A stretch of DNA of 64,000 nucleotides from CAZODA01 sp964578485 (GTDB taxonomy: Bacteria > Bacteroidota > Bacteroidia > Bacteroidales > Marinilabiliaceae). Under the pieces are notes generated by a model. The model did not search any database and had not been told where the DNA came from. It worked only from the letters and a program-made list of their open reading frames with translations. The position numbers were made by a program, and so were the translations under genes. Of this stretch, positions 1 to 8,271 are shown in pieces; position 1 is the first letter of the stretch, and each line of letters begins with the position of its first letter. The DNA lies in contig CAZODA010000010.1 in assembly GCA_964578485.1 (NCBI GenBank), positions 1 to 64,000 of the forward strand, given 5' to 3'.

Positions 1-286
1 TCGTTGAAAAACAATGCTTTATCTACGCACTAATTTTGATGGGGACAAGTCAGGAAACTTCACTAAGCTGTTGCTTTCCGGCAGATGACAATTGCCTTAC
101 GAGGTCAACAATCTGTTTGAAATTAAGCGATATTTTTATATTTAAATCTGCAGCTTTCATAAGCTATTCTTTTATATACAATTATGCTTCGTTTTGTAAA
201 TATAAAGAAAATAATGAATTATATCCACGAATTAAATTATCGGATTTCCGCAAATTAGATCCCCGTAGATAATATGTGCCTACAAC

Positions 287-342
287 CATCAATATCGGAC
301 GACCACGTAGGGGCGCCCCTACGTGGTCGTCCGATATTGATG
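287..342. repeat. Perfect 56-bp palindrome
   Basis: Bases 287-314 are the exact reverse complement of 315-342, with no loop and no mismatch; the centre is GGGGCGCCCC. The element is much more GC-rich than its AT-rich surroundings. The shape resembles a REP/BIME-type extragenic palindrome or a remnant recognised by a REP-associated transposase. No transposase is adjacent. It could act as a transcriptional barrier, but it has no U-tract. Confidence 0.9.
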
Positions 343-450
343 TATTTATAATATCACGATTTGTTTAAAATTTTTAAATCTTTTATTGATTAGCAAATGA
401 GATAATTATCAAATGTGATAATTTGATAATGAGAAAATTTCCTAATCTAC

Positions 451-590
451 TAATTTAAAAACCCTTCCCGTCAATCACCTACCGGCGATAGACGGGATTT
501 CGCTTCGCTCAACCTTCGGCCAGCTCCCCTTTAAAAGTGGAGCAGTTGGTGCGTTAATTTGCCAAAATATGTGGGTTTCTGTTTGCTGAT
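451..590. repeat. 140-bp direct repeat, copy 1
   Basis: Bases 451-590 match 781-920 at a constant offset of 330 with only about six substitutions and no gap. The repeat contains 'cttcgctcaaccttcggcc' and 'agctcccctttaaaagtgg'. It carries no plausible gene. It is probably a dispersed intergenic repeat of this genome. Confidence 0.85.
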
Positions 591-608
591 TACAATTTGG
601 GAATAGAT

Positions 609-707
609 ACTACGCCCTTGCAGGGCTAAGATAAATTGGGGCCTGGCTTACATAGGGCTACGCTTCGCTTCACCCTATGTTAACGTACTACGCCCTTGCA
701 GGGCTAA
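609..707. repeat. Paired 21-bp hairpin repeats flanking an inverted repeat
   Basis: The 21-mer beginning ACTACGCCCTTGCAGGG occurs at 609-629 and again at 687-707, each with a GCCCTTGCAGGGC hairpin. Between them ACATAGGG (650-657) pairs with CCCTATGT (673-680). The layout is that of a dispersed non-coding repeat, not a gene. Confidence 0.75.
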
Positions 708-780
708 TGAATAATCTAATCAACTAATCATCACATTAACTAATTTGCTAATTAACTAATCTGCTAATCATCATATCTGC

Positions 781-920
781 TAATTTAAAAATCCTTCCCG
801 TCAATCACCTACCGGCGATAGACGTGATTTCGCTTCGCTCAACCTTCGGCCAGCTCCCCTTTAAAAGTGGAGCAGTTGGTGCGTTAATTTGCCAAGATAT
901 GTGGGTTTTTATTTGCCGAT
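781..920. repeat. 140-bp direct repeat, copy 2
   Basis: Second copy of the 451-590 repeat. The near identity over 140 bp at fixed spacing suggests a recent duplication or independent insertion of the same dispersed element. Confidence 0.85.
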
Positions 921-1004
921 AGTGCAATGTACCCGAAGCATCCTGCTTTGGAAAAAATGTTAAAAATTGTTTGCCCACTGCCCTCACTTAACGCAAAATT
1001 TTGT

Positions 1005-1032
1005 CTACTTTTTTTGCTGAAGAAAAAAGTAG
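1005..1032. terminator. Hairpin with T/A-rich arms
   Basis: CTACTTTTTT (1005-1014) pairs with AAAAAAGTAG (1023-1032) around an 8-nt loop. It could terminate transcription in either direction. No gene ends next to it, so it may simply be part of the repeat block. Confidence 0.35.
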
Positions 1033-1253
1033 AAGCCCTTGCGGCTTGAGCACAAAAGATTAATTTTATGTTGCCTCTTCAAGGCGCAGGTGGGGGGGTA
1101 TTTGCCAACCCAGGGCGGCGCCTGAGCCTGTTCCGCCAAGGCTTGCCGAATACGGAAGCTTAAGTATATAAGGCTTTCAGCCTATGTGTTAGTTAATGAG
1201 ATAATTAGAAAATTGATTAATCTGCTAATTAACTAATTAACTCATCTGCTAAT

Positions 1254-1637
1254 TTAAACTTTAAAAGGGTTTACGATTTTTATGCCATTGATGTTCCTAA
1301 AGTCCTTTTCGTTGTTGGTGATAAGTGTAAAGCCTTGGGATATTGCAGTAGCGGCAATAATTGCATCCGGGGTTTTAATTTTCCTGTTCCTACGAATGTT
1401 TACGCAATGGGTGATAACATCAGGGGCAATGTCATATATGGAGCTATCGGCAATAAAATCTTTAACTCGTTGTTCTTTGAAAGCATCCGTTTTCCAGCAA
1501 AGAAGCTCTATTTGAGAGATTACCGAAAGGTTAGGCACAGCATCAATGACGGAATCCATAAACTGCAAACCACTTTCAGGGAGCGAAGCTGAAAAATAAT
1601 CGGATATAACATTGGTGTCGATTAAATACTGTTCCAT
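1254..1637 (-). CDS. PIN-domain toxin, VapC-like
   Basis: A 127-residue PIN-fold ribonuclease, the usual VapC length. The acidic active-site residues are visible: D7 in LIDTNV, E44 in SQIELL, D91 in KTPDAIIAA and D112 in NNEKDF. VapC toxins cleave RNA (often tRNA) with Mg2+ and are held inactive by a cognate antitoxin. Its start overlaps the 3' end of the upstream small gene by 16 bp, the classic antitoxin-toxin operon order, so the pair is probably translationally coupled. The locus sits in a repeat-rich spacer, as expected of a mobile or selfish module. The family call is firm; the RNA target is unknown. Confidence 0.85.
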   Translation of the reverse strand: MEQYLIDTNVISDYFSASLPESGLQFMDSVIDAVPNLSVISQIELLCWKTDAFKEQRVKDFIADSSIYDIAPDVITHCVNIRRNRKIKTPDAIIAATAISQGFTLITNNEKDFRNINGIKIVNPFKV

Positions 1638-1837
1638 TCGCTGCGCATTTGGTTTATATGGTCGTTTAATTGCTGCCCTTCTTCTTTGGTAATAAAGCCC
1701 TTGTATTTATCGGATAATTTGGTTTTAACGGGCTCAATATTTTCTTTTAAAACCTTTATCAGTCGCAATTCTTCCAGTTCGTGTAAAATTCCGATAGCCT
1801 TTTGGTTGGTTAATTGAATAAGCATAGTATTTTTCAT
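1622..1837 (-). CDS. Putative antitoxin partner of the PIN toxin
   Basis: A 71-residue, charged, helix-rich protein encoded immediately upstream of the PIN toxin and overlapping it by 16 bp. I recognise no DNA-binding motif with certainty. The C-terminal half (KGFITKEEGQQLNDHINQMR) looks like the amphipathic segment by which antitoxins wrap a PIN toxin. The role is inferred mainly from position. An internal ATG four codons in (MLIQLTN) is an alternative start. Confidence 0.65.
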   Translation of the reverse strand: MKNTMLIQLTNQKAIGILHELEELRLIKVLKENIEPVKTKLSDKYKGFITKEEGQQLNDHINQMRSEWNSI

Positions 1838-2448
1838 ATTCTTACTTATTTGGCGTGTAACATTGTCTGAATTAAAATTTTGTTATAGCTCTAATATTGG
1901 GCTTTGTTTTTTTTTCGTATTGATTTAGCTTAGTAAAATGCACTTTAATAAATTTTGTCGGATCGTTTTGCGAAATTCCTTTTCACTTTCTAAGCTACTT
2001 TTATCTTTTTATAAAATTAACATAAAAGTTAAGTGTTAGCAAAACTAATTTAAATAAGATAGCCAAAAAGTATATTTTTTAGTTTGTTTAAATAGATAAT
2101 TAGCAAATGTGATAATGAGAAAATATGATAATTAGCAGATGTGATAATGAGATGATTAGATAATTTTTCAGGAAAAAGAAGAAGGTCACATTCCTGACGG
2201 AATGTGGGTGGAGGGAGACGGGCATATTTTCTACCGAGCGTTGCAATCCTACGGATTGCGTAAAACCAGGCTGTTGCGTAAATAAAAACCATCTAATAAA
2301 AACGAATCACTCAATAAAAAGAACTACTACATAAAAATCATTCCGTTAGGAATGAATCGCTCGGTAAAACCAATGCTAGTATCTCATCTTGCATTCCGTT
2401 AGGTTTGCATCCTAAAAATTTCTTATATCTCCCGTGAAATTCGATGAC

Positions 2449-2505
2449 CTAATTTGCTAATCAACTAATCTGCTAATCAACTAATCTGCTAATCAACTAA
2501 TCTGC
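2449..2505. repeat. Tandem 16-bp repeat (CTAATCTGCTAATCAA)
   Basis: About three and a half head-to-tail copies of a 16-bp unit. The same unit occurs in degenerate form at several places in the first 2.2 kb. There are no spacers, so it is not a CRISPR. Confidence 0.8.
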
Positions 2506-2525
2506 AAATCATTCGTAATTGACAA

Positions 2526-2609
2526 CCCGAAACTCGAAACCCGAAACTCGAAACTCAAAACTCGAAACCCGAAACTCAAAACTCGAAACTCAAAACCCGA
2601 AACTCGAAA
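2526..2609. repeat. Tandem heptamer array, 12 units
   Basis: Twelve uninterrupted 7-bp units of the form C(C/T)C(G/A)AAA, varying only at two positions, with no indels. The array lies just downstream of the stop codon of the leftward PL26 gene. It would be transcribed as GGGTTTC/GAGTTTC repeats if that transcript reads through. Confidence 0.85.
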
Positions 2610-2643
2610 CTACGGCTATACATATCTGTCATGGTAAATTTTT

Positions 2644-5313
2644 TCAAGGAATTTCTTTTATTAAACTCATAATTTGCATTGCTGCCAAGCACCATTGAGC
2701 TGCATAGTTGGTTGATATGCCTTTAGCTTCAGTTACTTCTTGCAGTGTTTGTGGCCTTTTAATTATTATTGTTTCCGGTATTGCTAAACTTCTTTGTTGG
2801 TCGTTTAGAGTAAATTCATTCCAAGCCCTTTGGCTTAATTCCTCACTGTCTTTTTTCATTGCCGCATATGCTGTTAAACGTGAATGTCCTTGCCGCAGTC
2901 CTTGATTTCTTGATACGCTTCCCAATTCCTTTTTTTGGAGCTCAGGGCTCGCATTATAAAATTCACAATATTGTATCCATGCCTTTTTGAATTCCGGCAG
3001 ATCTATTAAATCAATTAATTCTGTGCAAATTTCAATCAAGCCGAAAACAGCATTCAGATGAGAAACGCTGATTTCTTGGTTTTCACTTATTTCAAAAGCT
3101 CCTGATTCTACATCCATTCTTCCCATACCTGTAAAGAAGCCTTTTGGTTGTTTGGCAATTGAAGTCATACTATTTACCAAGCGATTATATGATGTTTTAC
3201 TGCCGCTTCGTTCCCAATCGCTCAGCCATGCCGAGGCAATAGATCCCCAGTCGGTGCCAAAGCTTAATTCAACCATTGTTGAATCAGAAACATCAACATC
3301 TGCCCTTTTACGTAATGGAGGTATATTATAAAGAGATTTATGGGCATTTAGCTGCTCATTCATTAAATCACCAATACGTTCGTCTGCTGTTAAAAAGTAA
3401 TAAAATCGGCGGTTTGCAGCAGTACTTATTCGTAATTGTTTTGCACTGCATCCCCAATGAAGAACATTATGTCGTGAACCCAAGGGAGCAAATGGGCCTA
3501 AATGATGAACGTCAACCTCTCCTGTATGGCGAGTCATTGCCTCTGCCATTCTAAATGCTTCGGGCCTTCCCGAATGTAAAAAATAATACCACAGCCAAAT
3601 ATCGCTTGCCAACTCCGAATTGTCCCAGGCATAACCTCCCACATCGTAACGCCATACATGGCGATCGTAATCATAGGTATGCATAATATCGCCATAGTCC
3701 CAAAACCCGTACCAGTTATGATCTTGTATTTGTTGTTGATAGTAATTAAAAAACCAATTTAAACGCTTGTTTATTTGTGCCTTAACAGGATGTTCTTCAT
3801 TTATGTTTTGTACAGTCCAAAGATTTCCAAATACACCGGCCTCTTTAAGATGATAAAGATCTGCTATCAACATGGGAGGATTAGAAACCATTTCAGAATA
3901 TGAAATTAACTCTTCGCGGGATGGCGTGGAATTAAGTGCCCAAAGGTTAAGTTCGCTAGTTCGTGCAACGCCTGTTGGCCGACCAAATCCAGGTTCATAA
4001 TCTTCATAAGTGATTTCCAAGCCCTCCCATTGTTTTTCATAATCATCCATTGAAAGCCCATCATGATAAAAGCGAAGATCCATAGCTTTTGCCTCAGGTG
4101 CCCAAAGCCAAAGAGTTACCTCTGCTTCACTTTCTGCAGCATTACGTATATCAATTTGAGCCGGATATGATTGCCAGAAATTCCTTATACCAAATGCCAT
4201 ACCTCCCATAGGACTGCCCACATATGAAACACCATTGGAACGGACGCCTTGAGCTGAATTTAACCATGTATAGCCCTGACGAGTCCTTTTTCGTATCTGA
4301 AAAGAATTTGGAGAAGATTGAAATAAAGTATAGTCTCCAAATGAGGGTATATACGGTAATCCTTTTTTAACCCGAAGTGGAAAAAGATCAGTAGAAGGAG
4401 TTTTTTCACCCATTAATTGGGCTTTGATAATTTCTTGCCCGGGATCACGACGCAAGCCCGTTAAACCTTTTACCGATTCCGCAAATATTCCGCCATTCTC
4501 TTCTGTAAAACGAATATGACGATCATGTAGTTCGCTGTCATGCATGGCAACATTAAATCTTAAGCCTATGCCACTTATAAAGTCTTGTTCTTCATCACCA
4601 TCATAAATAATAGTGTGCATCACACGAATATTGTCGCTTCCGGCATAAAAATATAAACGAACAATAAAGGGCAAGAGAGTTTTATTGTTTATCGATTTAT
4701 GTGTACCCTCAAATTTAATTACTGCGCGCACGGGACCTGCCTGTTCGATTTTTACACTTTCAATTTTTCCTTTGAAAGCTGTTGTGATAAGAGGAAAATC
4801 ATAACTATATTCCGGCGTGTTTTGATGTAATAAAACCAAATGCCCGTTATTTGCAAAAAGTCGTCCATTTTTGTTTATTGATTTTATAATATTTGCATCT
4901 TCTTTGTTTAATACTGCTGTCATATTTCCGGTATTAACAGTAATAGTATTTTCGCTAACACTCACTGAAACGGTGTTAAGATTTTGTAATTCTTCAGTGA
5001 CACTAAGTTTTAGAGAAGAAGTTAATTTATCAGAAGCGGCTAAAGCTACAGCTGTCCATTTTACCGAGCCATCGGGCCAATAGGCTATTGGCCATGTTTG
5101 AGCAGCCAATGCCTCATTTTTATCAGTAGTTAATTGTAACGTTTGCTGAGGTTTAAGAAGTCCTTTTTTCCATGGAACACCAAAAGTTGCTCCTGAAAAA
5201 TGTTCAGGCACTTCCTTGTCTAACCAGTTTATTATAACTTCTTGAGCTAACAGTGATTGTTGAACGAAAATAAACATGGCGAGACTAAAAATGGAAATTA
5301 TTAAATTCCGCAT
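2644..5313 (-). CDS. Exo-rhamnogalacturonan lyase, PL26-like (PcRGLX type)
   Basis: An 889-residue secreted protein with an N-terminal signal peptide (hydrophobic residues 3-20, cleavage after LLAQ). Its length and three-part layout match the PcRGLX family: an N-terminal beta-sandwich (about 25-270), a middle beta domain (270-450) and a C-terminal (alpha/alpha) helical domain (450-880) rich in Trp and Tyr. PL26 enzymes release unsaturated galacturonosyl-rhamnose exolytically from rhamnogalacturonan I by beta-elimination. The gene is transcribed leftward, downstream of and co-directional with the DUF6250-like lipoprotein gene (115-bp gap). The context of rhamnosidase, RG acetylesterase, PL11 and rhamnose mutarotase supports an RG-I role. 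Catalytic residues were not assigned. Confidence 0.8.
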   Translation of the reverse strand: MRNLIISIFSLAMFIFVQQSLLAQEVIINWLDKEVPEHFSGATFGVPWKKGLLKPQQTLQLTTDKNEALAAQTWPIAYWPDGSVKWTAVALAASDKLTSSLKLSVTEELQNLNTVSVSVSENTITVNTGNMTAVLNKEDANIIKSINKNGRLFANNGHLVLLHQNTPEYSYDFPLITTAFKGKIESVKIEQAGPVRAVIKFEGTHKSINNKTLLPFIVRLYFYAGSDNIRVMHTIIYDGDEEQDFISGIGLRFNVAMHDSELHDRHIRFTEENGGIFAESVKGLTGLRRDPGQEIIKAQLMGEKTPSTDLFPLRVKKGLPYIPSFGDYTLFQSSPNSFQIRKRTRQGYTWLNSAQGVRSNGVSYVGSPMGGMAFGIRNFWQSYPAQIDIRNAAESEAEVTLWLWAPEAKAMDLRFYHDGLSMDDYEKQWEGLEITYEDYEPGFGRPTGVARTSELNLWALNSTPSREELISYSEMVSNPPMLIADLYHLKEAGVFGNLWTVQNINEEHPVKAQINKRLNWFFNYYQQQIQDHNWYGFWDYGDIMHTYDYDRHVWRYDVGGYAWDNSELASDIWLWYYFLHSGRPEAFRMAEAMTRHTGEVDVHHLGPFAPLGSRHNVLHWGCSAKQLRISTAANRRFYYFLTADERIGDLMNEQLNAHKSLYNIPPLRKRADVDVSDSTMVELSFGTDWGSIASAWLSDWERSGSKTSYNRLVNSMTSIAKQPKGFFTGMGRMDVESGAFEISENQEISVSHLNAVFGLIEICTELIDLIDLPEFKKAWIQYCEFYNASPELQKKELGSVSRNQGLRQGHSRLTAYAAMKKDSEELSQRAWNEFTLNDQQRSLAIPETIIIKRPQTLQEVTEAKGISTNYAAQWCLAAMQIMSLIKEIP

Positions 5314-5428
5314 GACAAGTTGTTTAATGTGGTTAAAGATTTTAAATATTACGCCTTTATATAAAAAAGTGATAATAAATTAACTGCAAATAATGATAGT
5401 TTTATTCTAATGCATCTTGTTCGCTCCA

Positions 5429-6118
5429 TCAGTTTAATTGATAAATATTTATAAAATCAATATGCTGTCGTGACCATGTTGATCTAAAACCAAAGTAACC
5501 GGAACTCAAAGCTTGAGAATCAAAATATTGGAAATAGCAAATATCATTCATCCAATAAGATAGCTGCCCCTCATTTACTATGATTTTTACTAAATAGCCA
5601 GTGTTTGCTTTCAATAAAAAATCGTTATCATTTTTTTCTTCAATTATGTAGCGTTCTCCCTTTCCATCGTATTTTCTGAATCGAGTGGTACTATTATAAT
5701 TTCCTCCGACGCCAACATAATAAAGAGCAAGATCATCATATTCTTCAAATTTACCTTTGCGAGTAAATAAATTAATATCATCAGGATCTGAAGCCATCCA
5801 AAATTGATTGAAATCCGACAGTCGATCATTTATGCCATCGTCAACTTTTACTGTACGTTGGTATTCGATGATGTAATTTCCTTCAAGCTTTTTGTTAAGC
5901 CATACTGTAACCCCACCTTCTGTGTCTAAAATCAATCGCTTGTTCTCAATATAAACCTTAGAACTTGGAGTAGAGTCCATTTCTACAATCCATGTTTCTG
6001 GATCTAATTCTTCGGAAAAATCGTCACTAAAAATTAGTGTTTTCTTTTGATCAGCTGTTGCACATCTAAGTAGAAGCAATGGGATAAGCATAATAAGTAA
6101 GAAGGCTTTCTTTTTCAT
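5429..6118 (-). CDS. Lipoprotein with DUF6250-like beta-sandwich domain
   Basis: A 229-residue protein whose first 20 residues form a lipoprotein signal ending LLRC, so it is probably anchored in a membrane facing the periplasm or cell surface. The mature part begins with FSDDFSEELDPETWIVE, typical of concanavalin-type beta-sandwich folds, and is rich in Trp/Tyr (WLNKKLEG, YVGVGGNYNST, YFGFRSTWSRQHIDF). I recognise it as DUF6250-like, a family often found beside rhamnogalacturonan-active enzymes. No activity can be assigned; carbohydrate binding or hydrolysis are both possible. It lies upstream of the PL26 gene on the same strand and is probably co-transcribed with it. Confidence 0.6.
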   Translation of the reverse strand: MKKKAFLLIMLIPLLLLRCATADQKKTLIFSDDFSEELDPETWIVEMDSTPSSKVYIENKRLILDTEGGVTVWLNKKLEGNYIIEYQRTVKVDDGINDRLSDFNQFWMASDPDDINLFTRKGKFEEYDDLALYYVGVGGNYNSTTRFRKYDGKGERYIIEEKNDNDFLLKANTGYLVKIIVNEGQLSYWMNDICYFQYFDSQALSSGYFGFRSTWSRQHIDFINIYQLN

Positions 6119-6292
6119 GACTCAAAACGTTTTTTATATTTTTTTTTGCAATATAAATATAACAAATTAGAAGCAGTCTTAGTGAGTCAGCTTCTAAACT
6201 TATTTTTGTAAGATCTGTTATTATACTAATATCAAAGCTTGTTTTTTGAATTAAAAACATAAGAGATTAATAAACAATAAGAGGAAGAAGAG

Positions 6293-6943
6293 ATGAAGGA
6301 AGATAAAATTAAGATTGAAATATGGATGGATATAATGTGCCCTTTCTGTTATATTGGAAAAAGGAAGCTAGAAGGAGGACTTGCACAATTTATTCATAAA
6401 GATAAAGTTGAGCTTATTTGGAAGAGCTATTTGTTGGATCCAAATTTAAAAAATGATTATACTTTGAATTTGAATACTTATTTAGCTCTTAATAAGAAAG
6501 TAAGTGTTGAGCAGGCTGCTGCCATGAATAGAGCTGCTGCAATGAGGGCTGCCTCAGTTGGATTAAAATATAATCTTGATAAGGCAATTCCTGTTAACAC
6601 TTTTAAAGCTCATCAATTTCATCATTTTGCAAAAAAATATAATTTGCAGAGTGAAGCTATTGAAGTTTTGTTTCGTTCGTATTTTGTTGATGGCAAGGAT
6701 GTAAGTGATAATATGCAGTTGATGTCATTGGCTGAGGACTTGGATATGAATAAGGAGGATTTATCTGTTGCCCTTGAACAGGAAAGTTATGTTGCCGATG
6801 TAAATGCTGATATTATGGAGGCAAAGGATATGGGAATTAAAATGGTACCATATTTCTTGATCAACGATAAACATGCAATATCCGGAACATACGATAGTAA
6901 TACATTTATTGCTATACTTAATTCGCTATCAGTTAAGTACTAA
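6293..6943 (+). CDS. DsbA-family oxidoreductase, FrnE-like
   Basis: A 216-residue thioredoxin-fold protein with a CPFC active site near residue 17 (MDIMCPFCYIGKRK). A cis-Pro loop is visible near the end (MVPYFLINDKHAISG). There is no signal peptide, so it is cytoplasmic, as is usual for FrnE-type DsbA homologues. They act in thiol-disulfide exchange and oxidative or electrophile stress; the substrate is unknown. It heads a short rightward cluster with a cupin, a two-domain VOC protein and an MhqD-like hydrolase. 'aggaagaagag' precedes the ATG and is a good ribosome-binding candidate. Confidence 0.85.
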   Translation: MKEDKIKIEIWMDIMCPFCYIGKRKLEGGLAQFIHKDKVELIWKSYLLDPNLKNDYTLNLNTYLALNKKVSVEQAAAMNRAAAMRAASVGLKYNLDKAIPVNTFKAHQFHHFAKKYNLQSEAIEVLFRSYFVDGKDVSDNMQLMSLAEDLDMNKEDLSVALEQESYVADVNADIMEAKDMGIKMVPYFLINDKHAISGTYDSNTFIAILNSLSVKY

Positions 6944-6979
6944 ATAAATCTTGTCATCAATACGAAAAATTTCTTAAAA

Positions 6980-7336
6980 GTGAAGATATTACGTTTATAC
7001 AGTAATAAGGATGGTGATTCGGTTTTTGAAGAAATAGAACTTTCTTTAAAGAATATGGGGATTATTGGAAGTATGTCTGAGCCGGTTGAGGTTGACAGAC
7101 TTATATTTAGAGAAACACCTGCTGATTATGATTATGATTTTCATTGTGCGCCGGAAAAGCAGTATATAGTTTTTTTGGATGGGAAAACTGAAATAACCAC
7201 AAGTTTAGGAGATAAAAGAGTTTTTACTTCAGGTGACATCCTCTTAGTTGAGGACACAACAGGTAAGGGGCATAAAACAAAACACCTTATCAACAAAAAA
7301 CGTCGTTCCTTGTTTATTCCAATAAAAGAGATATAA
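6980..7336 (+). CDS. Small cupin-like protein
   Basis: A 118-residue single-domain protein with a cupin-like core (residues 50-110): hydrophobic beta repeats with EKQYIVFLDGKTEI and SGDILLVEDTTGKGHKT. The translation starts at GTG because the first in-frame ATG is 26 codons in and would remove conserved-looking sequence. It follows the DsbA-like gene by 36 bp and precedes the VOC gene by 2 bp, so it is co-transcribed. Cupins of this sort bind small molecules or metals; no substrate can be named. Confidence 0.65.
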   Translation: MKILRLYSNKDGDSVFEEIELSLKNMGIIGSMSEPVEVDRLIFRETPADYDYDFHCAPEKQYIVFLDGKTEITTSLGDKRVFTSGDILLVEDTTGKGHKTKHLINKKRRSLFIPIKEI

Positions 7337-7338
7337 TT

Positions 7339-8271
7339 ATGAAATTAAATGGAATACACCATATTACAGCTATCGCATCTAATGCACAAAAAAACTTGGA
7401 TTTTTATGTCGGCGTGCTGGGTTTAAGATTGGTGAAGAACACGGTGAATTTTGATTCGCCTGATATGTATCATTTTTATTATGGCGATTATGATGGAAAT
7501 CCCGGAAGTTTGCTGACTTTTTTTATTATTCCGGAAGCCCGAATAGGCTCTGAAGGCGCCGGAGCTTTTTCATCCATGTCATTATCGATTGCTAGCTCCT
7601 CCATTGATTTTTGGATACTACGTTTGGAGGCTATGGATATTCCCAATAAAGTAAGTACCACAGCATCAGGACATAGAATTATTGAATTTAAAGATCTTGA
7701 TGGATTAAGAATAAATCTTGTTGCCGATGATGATGATACACGAAAAGGGTTTGAAGTTGAAGGAATATCGCGTGATAAAGCAATTAAAGGAGCTCATTCA
7801 GTTGAATTAAAAACTCCCGATAAAAATTCAACATTAGAATTTCTTGGCAAGCATTTTGGATTCCAACAAAATGCCGATACCAATCTTTATAGTGTTACTA
7901 ATAAACCCGGTGATTTGATTGAAATAGAAAGCAATCATAATCTTATGCCTGCCAAAGGAGGAGCTGGTACTATTCATCATGTTGCTTTTAGGGTTTCGGA
8001 TAGAGAAACTCAGGATTATTTCAGGAATTTGCTTTTAGATTTAAATCATCATGTATCACCTGTTATGGACAGGAAATATTTTGAGTCAATTTATTTCAGA
8101 GAGCCGGGAGGTGCTTTATTCGAAATAGCCACTGATGCACCGGGAATGAGCGTGGATGAGCCACTTGAAAAATTGGGACAAAGTCTCGTTTTACCCGAAT
8201 GGTACGAAGACAGAAGATCAGAAATAGAACGACAATTACCTGAAATAGATTTAAATATTAAAACAAATTGA
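7339..8271 (+). CDS. Two-domain VOC-family (glyoxalase/dioxygenase) protein, MhqO-like
   Basis: A 310-residue protein with two vicinal-oxygen-chelate modules. The first is at about 4-130 (GIHHITAIASNAQKNLDFYV), the second at about 150-290 (GTIHHVAFRVSDRETQDYF, ending FREPGGALFEIATDAPG). Candidate metal ligands are the His of IHHI and IHHV and the Glu in GALFEIA. The family includes MhqO/MhqA ring-cleaving dioxygenases induced by quinones. The next gene is an MhqD-like hydrolase, the same pairing as in Bacillus mhqNOD, so a quinone or electrophile detoxification role is likely. That role is inferred from family and context. Confidence 0.8.
   Translation: MKLNGIHHITAIASNAQKNLDFYVGVLGLRLVKNTVNFDSPDMYHFYYGDYDGNPGSLLTFFIIPEARIGSEGAGAFSSMSLSIASSSIDFWILRLEAMDIPNKVSTTASGHRIIEFKDLDGLRINLVADDDDTRKGFEVEGISRDKAIKGAHSVELKTPDKNSTLEFLGKHFGFQQNADTNLYSVTNKPGDLIEIESNHNLMPAKGGAGTIHHVAFRVSDRETQDYFRNLLLDLNHHVSPVMDRKYFESIYFREPGGALFEIATDAPGMSVDEPLEKLGQSLVLPEWYEDRRSEIERQLPEIDLNIKTN

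Larger units (their letters stand above)
1..1253. other. Repeat-rich intergenic spacer
   Basis: No convincing gene is seen here. The stretch holds a long palindrome, two copies of a 140-bp direct repeat, short GC hairpins, and A/T-rich runs built from variants of 'ctaatctgctaatcaa' (about 385-440, 710-790 and 1190-1255). A GC-richer patch at 1080-1165 resembles degraded coding or mobile DNA but has no sustained reading frame. The small ORFs present lie in the repeats and look accidental. Confidence 0.7.
1838..2643. other. Repeat-rich spacer between antitoxin and PL26 gene
   Basis: I see no gene. The left part (1838-2040) is AT-rich and featureless apart from the antitoxin promoter region. 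Bases 2094-2165 carry the reverse-complement form of the 'ctaatctgctaat' repeats. Small imperfect palindromes follow: CATTCC/GGAATG at 2189-2204, GCAATCC/GGATTGC near 2243-2259 and TCATTCC/GGAATGA near 2338-2355. Two tandem arrays close the stretch. An 80-codon minus-strand frame at 2050-2292 is built from these repeats and is not credible. Confidence 0.65.

Noticed and set aside
36..272. 78-codon plus-strand frame in the left spacer
   Set aside because: Low-complexity AT-rich translation with no domain, no clear ribosome site, and neighbouring repeats; accidental.
805..987. 60-codon minus-strand frame
   Set aside because: It overlaps copy 2 of the 140-bp direct repeat and is produced by the repeat sequence itself.
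2050..2292. 80-codon minus-strand frame
   Set aside because: Made of the short palindromes and 'taatctgc' repeats; the translation has no protein-like pattern.
2449..2609. Possible CRISPR array
   Set aside because: The repeats are directly adjacent without unique spacers, and no cas gene is present.
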